Source: Nesterenkonia salmonea
Lineage (GTDB): Bacteria; Actinomycetota; Actinomycetes; Actinomycetales; Micrococcaceae
Reading direction: 5' to 3'
Assembly: GCF_005771525.1 (NCBI RefSeq)
Contig: NZ_VAVZ01000037.1
Location: forward strand, 1-37,615
Length of the DNA stretch: 37,615 nucleotides
Below are positions 25,513 to 32,827 of this stretch, piece after piece. The translations under genes and the position numbers were made by a program. How positions within the stretch are numbered: position 1 is the stretch's first letter; every line of letters starts with the position of its first letter. The notes below the pieces were generated by a model that did not search any database, was not told the origin of the DNA, and worked only from the letters and a program-made list of their open reading frames with translations.

Positions 25513-26304
25513 ATGCTCAACGTCACACATGTCTCAAAGACCTTCTTCCCCGGCACCGTCAACGAACGCAAAGCACTCGTCGACGTCAGCCTCACGCTTT
25601 CGCCTGGGGACTTCGTCACCGTGATCGGTTCCAACGGTGCTGGCAAGTCCACTGTCCTCAACACTGTTGCTGGACGCATCAGCCAGGACCAGGGCGTGGT
25701 CTCACTCGACGGCCGCGACGTCTCCAAACTGAAAGAGCACCAGCGCGCCGCGCAAGTGGGTCGGGTCTTCCAAGACCCGATGGCAGGCACCAGCCCTAAC
25801 CTCACCATTGAGGAGAACCTCTCCCTGGCGGATAAACGCGGACGGCGACGTGGGCTCGGGCTCGGTGTGACCCGAGCCAAGAGGGAACGCTTCGCTGAGG
25901 CACTGAAAGTGCTCGAGCTCGGTCTTGAGGACCGGTTGAAAACCAAGGTCGGTCTCCTGTCCGGGGGGCAGCGGCAGGCCCTGAGTCTGCTGATGGCCAC
26001 GTTCTCTCAGCCGAAGATTCTGCTCCTGGACGAGCACACCGCGGCCCTGGATCCGCAACGGGCAGAACTGGTGACTCGACTGACCAAGAAGGTCGTCGAG
26101 GAACAGGGACTGACCACACTGATGGTGACGCACAATATGGTCCAGGCATTGGAGGTCGGCAACAGGCTGATCATGATGCACGAGGGTCGGATCATCTTGG
26201 ACGTTTCAGAAGCAGAAAAGTCCAAGCTCACTCCAGCAGACCTTCTGGCCGAGTTCGGCAAAATCAAGGGTGCCGCGCTTGATGACAAGACACTGCTGCA
26301 GTAG
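25513..26304 (+). CDS. TrpZ-type ABC transporter ATP-binding protein
   Basis: This 263-residue ATPase has Walker A GSNGAGKS (39-46), the Q-loop in VFQDPMAGTSPNLTIEEN, the signature LSGGQRQ (149-155), Walker B ILLLDE (169-174) and the switch His in MVTHNM. The Q-loop region with AGTSPNLTIEENL is typical of the ATPases paired with ABC_sub_bind receptors. Note the H-T-A-A-L-D-P D-loop after Walker B (DEHTAALDP). It completes a three-gene importer likely transcribed with the preceding symporter. The intergenic DNA after it contains a new promoter for the hpa operon. Confidence 0.92.
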   Translation: MLNVTHVSKTFFPGTVNERKALVDVSLTLSPGDFVTVIGSNGAGKSTVLNTVAGRISQDQGVVSLDGRDVSKLKEHQRAAQVGRVFQDPMAGTSPNLTIEENLSLADKRGRRRGLGLGVTRAKRERFAEALKVLELGLEDRLKTKVGLLSGGQRQALSLLMATFSQPKILLLDEHTAALDPQRAELVTRLTKKVVEEQGLTTLMVTHNMVQALEVGNRLIMMHEGRIILDVSEAEKSKLTPADLLAEFGKIKGAALDDKTLLQ

Positions 26305-26378
26305 CGCTCGCAGACTCTAGGGCTCTTCTTCGGTCCAGTTGAACGCCGCACGGCTGGGCCGCAGAAGAGTGCTCGAGA

Positions 26379-26432
26379 TCACAAAATCCTCTTGTGACCG
26401 TCCTGCGGATAATATACGATCTCACATACGAT
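26379..26432 (+). promoter_or_regulatory. Promoter and overlapping repeats upstream of the hpa-type operon
   Basis: TTGTGA (26392-26397) and TACGAT (26415-26420) are spaced 17 bases apart, a good sigma70-type promoter with the actinobacterial TAnnnT -10. TCACAA (26379-26384) and TTGTGA form an inverted repeat over the -35 element, and ATACGAT occurs twice (26414-26420 and 26426-26432), covering the -10 element and the likely start point. These fit repressor sites, perhaps for the GntR protein of this operon. Confidence 0.55.
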
Positions 26433-26453
26433 ACCCGAACGAAGGAGTTCTCG

Positions 26454-27893
26454 GTGCAAGCCCAGCCAGGCAAAATCATCGCGGTGCATGTGAGCTATGA
26501 GTCCCGAGCTGCCGAAAGGGGCAGGCGGCCTCGAACGCCGTCGTACTTCTTTAAACCGACCAGCTCACTGGCCGTGTCGGGAGACGCCGTCGAGCGCCCC
26601 GCAGGCACAGAGCTGCTGGCATTTGAAGGTGAAGTCGCGCTCATCATCGGTACCGAAGCACACGGGGTGACGCCGGAGACCGCCTGGGATCACGTTCAGT
26701 GGATCACCGCCGCAAATGACTGGGGCCTCTACGATCTGCGCGGAGCAGACAAAGGCTCCAACGTGCGCAACAAAGGCCGTGATGGTTACACACCGCTGGG
26801 TCCTGAGTATCTGAACGCGCAAGAGCTCTCTCCGGAAAATCTGCGCCTGCGCACCTGGAAGAACGGCGAGCTCGTCCAAGATGACACCACCGAGCACATG
26901 ATCTTCCCCCTGACGCAATTGATCGCCGACCTCTCCCAACACCTCACCCTTCATCCTGGCGACGTTGTTCTCACTGGCACCCCGGCCGGAGCCTCTGTGG
27001 CGCAGCCGGGAGACACCGTGGAGGTCGAAGTCGATGCTCCCGCGGAGGGCCTGCGCACCGGCCGGTTGATGTCCACAGTGGTGGAGGGCTCCGGAGGCTT
27101 CGATCCGTCGCTGGGTGCACAGCCGAGCGTCAACGATCTCCAGCGAGAGGAAGCTTGGGGTTCGCGTGAGAAGGCAGGACTGCCGCAGCCAGCATCCGCT
27201 CTGAGCCCGCAGCTGAAGGCGAAGCTGCTGGAAACGCCCACCGCCGGACTCTCTCAGCAGCTGCGCCAGCGTGGATTCAACAACGTCACCATTGACGGTG
27301 TACGCCCCACCCGGCCAGGCTCCAAGATGGTGGGCACTGCCAAGACTCTCCGCTTCATCCCCCACCGTGAGGACCTCTTCAAGACCCACGGCGGCGGGTT
27401 CAACGCGCAGAAGCGCGTCTTCGACTCGGTGGACCCAGATGAGATCATCGTGATCGAAGCCAGGGGAGAAACAGGCTCCGGCACACTCGGTGACATCCTG
27501 GCGCTGCGTGCCGCATCCCGGGGCGCAGCCGGAGTCGTCACCGACGGCGGGGTGCGTGACTACTCCACAGTCGCTGAGATCGACCTGCCCGTCTTCACCG
27601 TCGGCGCGCACCCTGCGGTCCTCGGCAGAAAGCACGTCCCGTGGGACACAGACCTGACCATTGCCTGTGGCGGTGCCACCATCCAACCCGGTGACATCAT
27701 CGTCGGTGATGATGACGGCGTCGTCGTCCTACCGCCGGCACTGGCAGAAGAGGTGGCAGATGCCGCCCTCGCTAAAGAGGACGAGGACGCGTGGGTCGCC
27801 GAGCAGGTGAAACGGGGCGGGTCCGTCGAAGAGCTCTTTCCCATGAACGCCCAGTGGCGTGCTCGCTTTGAATCGGAGCGAGGGGGACAGTGA
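26454..27893 (+). CDS. FAH-family domain fused to RraA-like domain (hpaG-like role)
   Basis: The start is GTG 26454, preceded by AAGGAG (26442-26447), giving 479 residues. Residues 10-205 are a fumarylacetoacetate hydrolase (FAH) domain: TPSYFFKPTSSLA, FEGEVALIIG with the metal-ligand Glu residues, NDWGLYDLRGADKGSN, DGYTPLGP and the closing DVVLTGTPAG. A linker leads to an RraA/HMG-aldolase-like domain at about 255-450: GTLGDILALRAASRGAAGVVTDGGVRDYS supplies the GD and DGxxRD metal-site motifs, and DIIVGDDDGVVVLP the last strand. FAH-family HpaG isomerises and decarboxylates the ring-cleavage product of homoprotocatechuate. HpaG usually has two FAH units, so the RraA half here is unusual and may supply the decarboxylation. 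The GntR gene starts inside its stop (GTGA). Confidence 0.88.
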   Translation: MQAQPGKIIAVHVSYESRAAERGRRPRTPSYFFKPTSSLAVSGDAVERPAGTELLAFEGEVALIIGTEAHGVTPETAWDHVQWITAANDWGLYDLRGADKGSNVRNKGRDGYTPLGPEYLNAQELSPENLRLRTWKNGELVQDDTTEHMIFPLTQLIADLSQHLTLHPGDVVLTGTPAGASVAQPGDTVEVEVDAPAEGLRTGRLMSTVVEGSGGFDPSLGAQPSVNDLQREEAWGSREKAGLPQPASALSPQLKAKLLETPTAGLSQQLRQRGFNNVTIDGVRPTRPGSKMVGTAKTLRFIPHREDLFKTHGGGFNAQKRVFDSVDPDEIIVIEARGETGSGTLGDILALRAASRGAAGVVTDGGVRDYSTVAEIDLPVFTVGAHPAVLGRKHVPWDTDLTIACGGATIQPGDIIVGDDDGVVVLPPALAEEVADAALAKEDEDAWVAEQVKRGGSVEELFPMNAQWRARFESERGGQ

Positions 27894-28555
27894 CTGTGTC
27901 CGCCCCACTGACCGAACCCACCAGTAAGTCCCAGTTCACGTACAACTGGATCCGTGAGCGCATCCTCAAGCGCGAATTCAACCCCGGCTACCGACTAGTG
28001 CTCAGCAGCATTGCCGCGGAGCTCGGTGTCAGCACCGTCCCCGTCCGTGAGGCGATACGCCGGCTGGAGGCTGAAGGCCTGGTCGAGTTCGAGCGCAATG
28101 TCGGAGCCCGGGTTGCTATGGTCGATGAGAGCGAATACGTGGACACCATGCAGACCCTCGGAGTGCTCGAGGGCGCGGCTACCGCATTGGCGCTTCCGCA
28201 CATTACTGATGAAGACCTCTCCCGCGCCCAAGCCGTCAACGAACAGATGCGCGCCATGCTCGCCGATTTTGACCCCGCGGTCTTCACCGCATTGAACGAG
28301 AAGTTCCACCGAGCGATCTGCCACCGCTGCCCAAACAGCCACATCTCCAAACTCGTGGACCGCGGGTGGGAGCGCATGGCCGGCCTACGCAGCTCAACAT
28401 TCAGCTTTGTCCCCAACCGTGCCCCCCACTCCGTGGAAGAACACGACCAAATCCTCCGCCTCATTCGGCAGAAGGCAGATCCCACAGACATTGAGATGAC
28501 GGTGCGGCGCCATAAATGGCGCACCGTTGACGCTTTCCGCAAGCACAGCCACTGA
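27890..28555 (+). CDS. GntR/FadR-type transcriptional regulator of the hpa operon
   Basis: This 221-residue protein has an N-terminal winged helix: YNWIRERILKREFNPGYRLVLSSIAAELGVSTVPVREAIRRLEAEGLVEFERNVGARV is the GntR DNA-binding domain with its VPVREAIRRLEAEGLV recognition segment. An FCD-type all-helical ligand domain follows (residues 80-215) containing NEKFHRAICHRCPN and EHDQILRLI, with His and Asp residues that often bind a metal. Regulators of this type usually repress their own operon until a pathway intermediate binds. The GTG start overlaps the FAH-RraA stop by four bases, so it is translated from the operon mRNA. Candidate operators lie at 26379-26432. Confidence 0.92.
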   Translation: MTVSAPLTEPTSKSQFTYNWIRERILKREFNPGYRLVLSSIAAELGVSTVPVREAIRRLEAEGLVEFERNVGARVAMVDESEYVDTMQTLGVLEGAATALALPHITDEDLSRAQAVNEQMRAMLADFDPAVFTALNEKFHRAICHRCPNSHISKLVDRGWERMAGLRSSTFSFVPNRAPHSVEEHDQILRLIRQKADPTDIEMTVRRHKWRTVDAFRKHSH

Positions 28556-28590
28556 CCCAAACTTCACTGCCATACGCAAGGAGTACCACC

Positions 28591-30096
28591 ATGGCCCAGT
28601 ACGCGACACATATTCCCGCAGACCTGCCCGAAAAGATCCAGCACTACATTGACGGGGCGTTCGTCGACTCTGTCGACGGCAACACCTTCGGTGTCCTCAA
28701 CCCCGTCACCAATGAGACCTACATCCAAGCAGCATCCGGTGGCCAAGCAGATATCGACAAAGCGGTCGACGCCGCCCAACGGGCCTTCGCAGCTGGAACC
28801 TGGTCTTCGGCCCTTCCACGGGAACGCTCACGCGTGCTGCACAAGATCGCCGACATTGTGGAAGAGCGCGGGGCCCGGTTGGCTGAGCTGGAGACCTTCG
28901 ACACCGGGCTTCCCATTACTCAGGCCCGGAGCCAGGGAAAACGGGCTGCCGAGAACTTCCGGTTCTTCGCGGACCTGATCGTCGCCCAGCACGATCACGC
29001 CTTCAAAGTACCGGGCCGCCAGGCCAACTACGTCAACCGCAAACCCATTGGCGTGGCAGGACTCATCACCCCATGGAACACGCCCTTCATGTTGGAGAGC
29101 TGGAAATTGGCCCCGGCGCTGGCCACGGGGAACTCCGTGGTCCTCAAACCAGCTGAGTTCACACCACTGTCGGCTGGCCTCTGGGCTGAGATCTTCGAAG
29201 AAGCCGGACTCCCCACAGGCGTCTTCAACCTGGTGCACGGCATCGGTGAGCACGCCGGCGACGCGCTGGTGAAGCACCCCGATGTCCCGCTGATTTCTTT
29301 CACCGGCGAATCCCGCACTGGCCAGCTCATCTTCGCAAACGCGGCTCCCCATCTGAAAGGCCTGTCGATGGAACTGGGCGGGAAGTCCCCGGCCATTGTC
29401 TTCGCTGATGCTGACCTTGAAACCGCCATCAACGCCACAGTCTTTGGGGTCTTCTCCCTCAACGGGGAACGCTGCACGGCTGGTTCCCGCATCCTGGTCG
29501 AGCGCGGCATCTACGACGAGTTTGTGGAACGGTACGCCACGCAGGCACAACGAGTGAAAGTTGGGTTCCCGCATGAGCCGGACACCGAGGTCGGCGCACT
29601 CGTCCACCCCGAGCACTTCGAAAAAGTCGCCTCCTACGTGGAGCTGGGCAAGTCCGAAGCACGATTGGTCGCAGGAGGCGGCCGGCCTGAAGGCTTTGAG
29701 ACCGGAAACTTCATCCAACCCACAGTCTTCGCCGATGTACCTCCGCAGGCTCGCATCTTCCAAGAGGAGATCTTCGGACCCGTGGTGGCCATTACCCCCT
29801 TCGACACTGAAGAAGAGGCCCTCGAACTGGCGAACAACACCAAGTACGGGCTCGCTGCCTATGTATGGACCAACGACCTGAAGCGATCCCACAACTTCGC
29901 TCAGGCGGTGGAGGCCGGCATGGTGTGGCTGAACTCCAATAACGTGCGCGATCTGCGCACTCCCTTCGGCGGTGTGAAAGCCTCAGGCCTCGGCCATGAG
30001 GGAGGCTATCGCTCCATCGACTTCTACACCGACCAGCAAGCTGTGCACATCAACCTTGGAGAGGTGCACAACCCGGTCTTCGGCGCAGCCGACTGA
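28591..30096 (+). CDS. hpaE: 5-carboxymethyl-2-hydroxymuconate semialdehyde dehydrogenase
   Basis: This NAD-dependent aldehyde dehydrogenase oxidises the semialdehyde made by HpaD to 5-carboxymethyl-2-hydroxymuconate. The 501 residues are the normal length. NAD-site segments ITPWNTPFMLESWKLAPALATGNSVVLKPAE, FTGESRTGQ, and the catalytic MELGGKSPAIVF (Glu) and NGERCTAGSR (Cys) are all intact, as is the C-terminal PFGGVKASGLGHEGG. AAGGAG lies seven bases before the ATG. It follows the GntR gene after 35 bases. The specific substrate is inferred from the adjacent hpaD, hpaH and hpaI. Confidence 0.93.
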   Translation: MAQYATHIPADLPEKIQHYIDGAFVDSVDGNTFGVLNPVTNETYIQAASGGQADIDKAVDAAQRAFAAGTWSSALPRERSRVLHKIADIVEERGARLAELETFDTGLPITQARSQGKRAAENFRFFADLIVAQHDHAFKVPGRQANYVNRKPIGVAGLITPWNTPFMLESWKLAPALATGNSVVLKPAEFTPLSAGLWAEIFEEAGLPTGVFNLVHGIGEHAGDALVKHPDVPLISFTGESRTGQLIFANAAPHLKGLSMELGGKSPAIVFADADLETAINATVFGVFSLNGERCTAGSRILVERGIYDEFVERYATQAQRVKVGFPHEPDTEVGALVHPEHFEKVASYVELGKSEARLVAGGGRPEGFETGNFIQPTVFADVPPQARIFQEEIFGPVVAITPFDTEEEALELANNTKYGLAAYVWTNDLKRSHNFAQAVEAGMVWLNSNNVRDLRTPFGGVKASGLGHEGGYRSIDFYTDQQAVHINLGEVHNPVFGAAD

Positions 30097-30137
30097 CTCC
30101 ACCTACTCGCCTTCAGAACAGAGCAAGGACGCCTGAT

Positions 30138-31247
30138 ATGACTGAACACGCCCCCGCCGGCAGTATCCCCACTCCGCAGGCAACCGCCCCAGACATACTT
30201 CGATGCGCCTATATGGAGCTGGTTGTGACCGACCTGAAGCGGGCGCGGGACTTCTACGTTGATGTGCTCGACCTCGTGGTCACCGAAGAAGACGACGACG
30301 CGATCTACCTACGCTCCATGGAGGAGTTCATCCATCACAATCTGGTGCTGCGTCAAGGTGATCAGGCGGCGGTCGCGGCATTTTCCTACCGAGTGCGCAG
30401 CACTGAGGATCTGGACAAGGCAGAAGCCTTCTACCGCGAACTGGGTTGCCCGGTCGTTAGGCGCAGCGGCGGTTTCGTCAAGGGTATTGGTGATTCCGTC
30501 CGAGTCCAGGACCCGCTCGGGTTCCCCTACGAGTTCTTCCACGACGTTGAGCATGTGGAACGCCTGGCCTGGCGCTACGACCTCTACACTCCCGGATCCC
30601 TGGTCCGGCTCGATCATTTCAACCAGGTCACCCCCGATGTGCCCAAAGCCGTGATGTTCATGGAAGACCTGGGTTTCCGGGTCACCGAAGACATCCGCGA
30701 CGACGCCGGCACCACCTACGCTGCGTGGATGCGCCGCAAATCCACCGTGCATGACACCGCTATGACAGGTGGAGCGGGCCCCAGAATGCACCACGTTGCC
30801 TTCGCAACCCATGAAAAGCACAATATTCTCGCCATATGCGACAAGCTCGGCGCGCTCAGGCTCTCCGACCACATTGAACGCGGACCAGGACGGCACGGCG
30901 TCTCCAACGCGTTCTACCTCTACCTCCGCGACCCGGACGGGCACCGCATAGAGATCTACACCCAGGACTATTACACCGGGGATCCGGACAACCCGGTCGT
31001 GACCTGGGATGTCCACGACAACCAACGGCGTGACTGGTGGGGCAACCCCGTAGTGCCCTCCTGGTACACCGACGCATCCGTGGTGTTGGACCTCAACGGC
31101 CAGCCTGTGCCGACATCGGAGCGCACCGACGACTCCGAAATGGACGTCACCATCGGAGCAGACGGATTCTCCTACACCCGCAAGAACGATGAAGACTCCA
31201 TGCCCGAGTGGAAAAAGGGCGAATACAAACTCGGCCACCAGCTCTGA
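30138..31247 (+). CDS. hpaD: Homoprotocatechuate 2,3-dioxygenase (VOC-type extradiol)
   Basis: This enzyme opens the ring of 3,4-dihydroxyphenylacetate next to the diol, giving 5-carboxymethyl-2-hydroxymuconate semialdehyde. The 369-residue chain matches the Brevibacterium fuscum enzyme in layout: an N-terminal non-catalytic VOC half (ILRCAYMELVVTDLKRARDFYVDVL) and a catalytic half. The 2-His-1-carboxylate metal site is His160 (RLDHFNQV), His219 (GPRMHHVAF) and Glu272 (HRIEIYTQDYYTGD). The C-terminal lid WDVHDNQRRDWWGNPVVPSWY is also conserved. Family members use Fe or Mn. It lies 41 bases after hpaE. Confidence 0.95.
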   Translation: MTEHAPAGSIPTPQATAPDILRCAYMELVVTDLKRARDFYVDVLDLVVTEEDDDAIYLRSMEEFIHHNLVLRQGDQAAVAAFSYRVRSTEDLDKAEAFYRELGCPVVRRSGGFVKGIGDSVRVQDPLGFPYEFFHDVEHVERLAWRYDLYTPGSLVRLDHFNQVTPDVPKAVMFMEDLGFRVTEDIRDDAGTTYAAWMRRKSTVHDTAMTGGAGPRMHHVAFATHEKHNILAICDKLGALRLSDHIERGPGRHGVSNAFYLYLRDPDGHRIEIYTQDYYTGDPDNPVVTWDVHDNQRRDWWGNPVVPSWYTDASVVLDLNGQPVPTSERTDDSEMDVTIGADGFSYTRKNDEDSMPEWKKGEYKLGHQL

Positions 31248-31262
31248 AGGACGTGATAACCC

Positions 31263-32048
31263 ATGCTCTCCCAAGACACCATCACCGCGATCGCTGACGA
31301 GTTGGCTCAGGCGGAAAAGAAGCGCACCACCGTCCCACTCCTGACATCGCGCTACCCAGAGATGACGATCGAGGACTCCTATGCGGTGCAGAACCAGTGG
31401 CGCCGCCGAGGCATCGAATCCGGACGCCGACCGGTAGGCCGCAAGATCGGGCTGACGTCGAAAGTGATGCAGGCCGCCACAGGCATCACCGAACCCGACT
31501 ACGGGGCTATCTTCGCGGATATGGTCTACGAGAACGGTTCGATGATCGAACACGCATCGTTTTCCAACTGCCGTATTGAGGTGGAGCTCGCGTTTGTGCT
31601 CGGCAAAGCCCTCAGCGGACCGGATGTGACGGTCTTCGATGTTTTGGACGCCACAGACTATGTGGTCCCGGCCCTGGAGATCCTCTCCTCGCGCATCGAC
31701 ATGCAGGGCAGGACCATTGTGGACACCATTAGTGATAACGCAGCCATGGGCGCCATGGTCTACGGAGGAAACCCCGTCAGACCACATGATGTGGACCTGC
31801 GCTGGGTCTCAGCCCTCCTCTACCGCAACGAAACGATCGAAGAGACTGGTGTCGCAGCAGCCGTGCTCAACCATCCCGCCACTGGAGTCTCCTGGCTGGC
31901 CAACAAACTCGCCGCCCACGGGGACTCCCTCACCCCCGGAGAGATCATCCTGGCGGGCTCCTTCACTCGTCCCATGTGGGTCGAGGCTGGCGACACCGTC
32001 TTCTGCGACTACGGCCAGATGGGAACTGTGACATGCCGCTTCAACTGA
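31263..32048 (+). CDS. hpaH: 2-oxo-hept-4-ene-1,7-dioate (OHED) hydratase
   Basis: This 261-residue hydratase adds water to the unsaturated keto acid from the isomerase/decarboxylase step, giving 4-hydroxy-2-oxoheptanedioate. It aligns along its whole length with E. coli HpaH: VGRKIGLTSKVMQAATGITEPDYGAIFADM, the metal-ligand Glu residues in RIEVELAFVLGK, ATDYVVPALEI, DTISDNAA and NHPATGVSWLANKLA are visible. It starts 15 bases after hpaD. Its last 16 bases overlap the aldolase gene. Confidence 0.95.
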   Translation: MLSQDTITAIADELAQAEKKRTTVPLLTSRYPEMTIEDSYAVQNQWRRRGIESGRRPVGRKIGLTSKVMQAATGITEPDYGAIFADMVYENGSMIEHASFSNCRIEVELAFVLGKALSGPDVTVFDVLDATDYVVPALEILSSRIDMQGRTIVDTISDNAAMGAMVYGGNPVRPHDVDLRWVSALLYRNETIEETGVAAAVLNHPATGVSWLANKLAAHGDSLTPGEIILAGSFTRPMWVEAGDTVFCDYGQMGTVTCRFN

Positions 32049-32827
32049 AACCACCGTTCGGCCACACACTGAGTAAGGTTAAGCGCCCCCTCTACGGGGG
32101 GTGGGTCAGTGCCGGGTCACCAGTGGCCGCGGAGATTATGGCCGGATCCGGTCTGGACCTGCTCCTCATCGACATGGAGCATGCCCCCAATGGACTCGAA
32201 TCGGTACTCGCTCAGCTTCATGCCGCCTCCGGGTACCCGCCCTCAGTGATGGTACGAGTACCAGCAGGGGAGACAGTGCTCATCAAGCAGGTCCTGGACC
32301 TGGGTGTGCAGAACATCCTGGTGCCAATGGTCTCCACCGCAGAACAAGCCCGCCAAGTCGCTGCCATGGCCCAGTACCCGCCCGCTGGGGTCAGAGGTGT
32401 TGGCAGCGCGCTCGCACGCTCCGGCCGGTGGAACCGGGTGAAGAACTACGCCAATGAGGCTGCCGACCACATCTCAGTCTTCGTTCAGATCGAAACGGAA
32501 CAGGGCCTGGCCAACGCAGCGGACATCGCAGCGGTAGAAGGTATTGACGGACTGCTGCTGGGTCCCAGTGACCTCGCCGCCTCCATGGGCCTGTTGGGGC
32601 AGCAAACCCATCCAGACGTCGTCGCCGCTGTTAAAACTGCCTTCTCCCAGATTGCCGCTGCAGGAAAGCCCGCGGCAGTCAACGCCTTCGACCCCGCCGC
32701 CGCCCGCGACTACGTGGAAGCAGGTGCCCAATGGGTTCTGGTGGGAGCCGATGTGGTCCTCCTCGCCAGAGGCTCAGAGAAGCTGGCCGAGGAATTCATA
32801 GGCCCCGACGAACCCGAGGAGGCATAA
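32033..32827 (+). CDS. hpaI: 4-hydroxy-2-oxoheptanedioate aldolase
   Basis: This class II aldolase cleaves 4-hydroxy-2-oxoheptanedioate to pyruvate and succinate semialdehyde. The 264-residue protein has LLLIDMEHAPNGLESVLAQL, ILVPMVSTAEQAR, YPPAGVRGVGSALARSGRWN and VQIETEQGL with the metal-binding Glu, followed by IDGLLLGPSDLAASMG, all hallmarks of HpcH/HpaI. The ATG at 32033 lies inside the end of hpaH (16-base overlap). The stop TAA shares a base with the ATG of the next gene (TAATG), so the operon is tightly coupled. Confidence 0.95.
   Translation: MPLQLKPPFGHTLSKVKRPLYGGWVSAGSPVAAEIMAGSGLDLLLIDMEHAPNGLESVLAQLHAASGYPPSVMVRVPAGETVLIKQVLDLGVQNILVPMVSTAEQARQVAAMAQYPPAGVRGVGSALARSGRWNRVKNYANEAADHISVFVQIETEQGLANAADIAAVEGIDGLLLGPSDLAASMGLLGQQTHPDVVAAVKTAFSQIAAAGKPAAVNAFDPAAARDYVEAGAQWVLVGADVVLLARGSEKLAEEFIGPDEPEEA

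Noticed and set aside
26323-26369. Terminator after the ABC cassette
   Set aside because: CTCTTCT and AGAAGAG pair over only seven bases with a long loop and no T-tract; too weak to call.
26565-27686. 373-codon open frame opposite the FAH-RraA gene
   Set aside because: Antisense shadow in high-GC DNA; no domain, no ribosome binding site.
28828-29892. 354-codon open frame opposite hpaE
   Set aside because: Antisense shadow of a well conserved aldehyde dehydrogenase.
30309-31787. 492-codon open frame on the minus strand opposite hpaD and hpaH
   Set aside because: It is a shadow of two strongly supported genes; its sequence matches no family and codon use follows the plus-strand genes.
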